DNA of 13,874 bases from an uncultured Clostridia bacterium (GTDB taxonomy: Bacteria; Bacillota; Clostridia; Oscillospirales; Acutalibacteraceae): assembly GCA_947623765.1 (NCBI GenBank), contig CANQIG010000030.1:1-13874 (forward strand). Direction: 5' to 3'. The position numbers and the translations under genes were made by a program. This document shows positions 13,334 through 13,874 of the stretch, piece by piece. Numbering within the stretch: position 1 is the stretch's first letter; the number at the start of each line of letters is the position of its first letter. Below the pieces are notes generated by a model. That model was not told where the DNA came from. It searched no databases and saw only the letters and a list, made by a program, of their open reading frames with translations.

Positions 13334-13699
13334 TTACGCGCCGGGCTCGAAGGAGATGAACCGCTGGCCGCTATACGTCAGCCTGCCGCGCTGCTCCCGG
13401 TTCCAGAGGTGCTCCGGCGGGCGCGGCACAGAAAAGCGCAGTTCTTCCCCGGTCTCCTCGTTCAAAAAGGCGAGGGAGAACCGCTCGCTCGCGACGCGCG
13501 TGTTCCCGGCGGCGACGCGCTGCCGGTCGACGATCTCCGTCTGGCCGACCGCGGAACGCTGCCCGAGGAAGACCGCCTGGACCGTGCGGCTCTTTCGCGC
13601 GGAATCCGCCGTCAGCCTGCGGACCACGCCGTACACGATGCAGCCCACCGCGGCAAGACCGATCGCGGTGAGCAGAAGATAAGACAGAAGATTCGACAT
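13334..13699 (-). CDS. Small membrane-anchored DUF2500-like protein
   Basis: The protein has 121 residues. One N-terminal membrane segment (about 4-26, LLSYLLLTAIGLAAVGCIVYG) precedes a soluble domain with TVQAVFLGQRSA, RVASERFSLAFLNEETGEELRFSVP and the ending GRLTYSGQRFISFEPGA. From memory this ending and the length match DUF2500 (E. coli YhhM type, which ends similarly with a YKGTRFVSF-like strand). The function of the family is unknown. The start is well supported: AGGAGG (complement at 13706-13711) lies 6 bases upstream of the ATG. It is convergent with the mnmG operon and probably monocistronic, ending at the terminator described. Confidence 0.85.
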   Translation of the reverse strand: MSNLLSYLLLTAIGLAAVGCIVYGVVRRLTADSARKSRTVQAVFLGQRSAVGQTEIVDRQRVAAGNTRVASERFSLAFLNEETGEELRFSVPRPPEHLWNREQRGRLTYSGQRFISFEPGA

Positions 13700-13782
13700 G
13701 GTTGACCTCCTTTTTTCAAAGCCAAACGCGGCACGACGTTCGGATGCGGCCCCTGAAAAGCGCTCTGGGACCTCTCAAAAAC

Positions 13783-13811
13783 AGTTTACCAGAAAGATAT
13801 GAACAATACAA
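13783..13811 (-). promoter_or_regulatory. Candidate promoter of the DUF2500-like gene
   Basis: On the minus strand TTGTAT (complement 13806-13811) and TAAACT (complement 13783-13788) are 17 bp apart, with a TG one base before the -10, an extended -10 form. Both boxes are imperfect. It lies about 85 bases upstream of the start codon in the most AT-rich stretch there. Confidence 0.4.
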
Positions 13812-13874
13812 GTACGGACCGCCCGCAGCCCCGCCTTTTTTTCACGGACGCGCCGGTTTTGCGGGGGACATCGG

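Overview
The window is chromosomal DNA of a GC-rich member of the Clostridia (Bacillota), probably an Oscillospiraceae-like anaerobe. The grounds are the gene order rpmH-rnpA-yidD-yidC-jag-mnmE-mnmG-rsmG, strong AGGAGG-type ribosome binding sites, canonical sigma-A promoters, MutS2 with a C-terminal Smr domain, and a Bacillus-type OhrR. This is inference from gene content; no ribosomal RNA is present to settle taxonomy.

Layout. Bases 1-1131 hold the 3' part of mutS2. A composite repeat element (about 1161-1568) follows, with a consensus promoter directly against its last hairpin, driving a secreted, membrane-anchored TPM-domain protein (1643-2653). A separately promoted OhrR-type regulator (2837-3292) ends at a good terminator (3436-3476). 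About 1 kb of non-coding DNA (3477-4502), partly more AT-rich than its surroundings, separates this from the housekeeping cluster. A strong promoter at 4503-4532, followed by three 12-bp-phased TCACNGTGA repeats, starts rpmH-rnpA-yidD-yidC-jag-mnmE. These encode ribosomal protein L34, the RNase P protein, two membrane-protein insertion factors, an RNA-binding KH/R3H protein and a tRNA-modification GTPase. A possible attenuator lies between rpmH and rnpA.

A second, longer array of the same repeat family (8956-9957) separates mnmE from mnmG, whose products work together on the tRNA wobble uridine. mnmG, rsmG and a GNAT acetyltransferase gene then follow with abutting or overlapping ends. A convergent DUF2500-like membrane-protein gene on the minus strand (13334-13699), with a strong terminator, closes the window.

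The genes are ordinary. The least explained material is the repeat family: modular units of about 400 bp whose two ends carry related hairpins in inverted orientation. The hairpin arms differ between copies by paired, compensating changes, which points to selection on a folded RNA or DNA structure. Other points to check are the phased repeats at the rpmH promoter, the absence of dnaA from the rpmH flank, the extra cysteine of OhrR and the Arg/Gly-rich tail of Jag.
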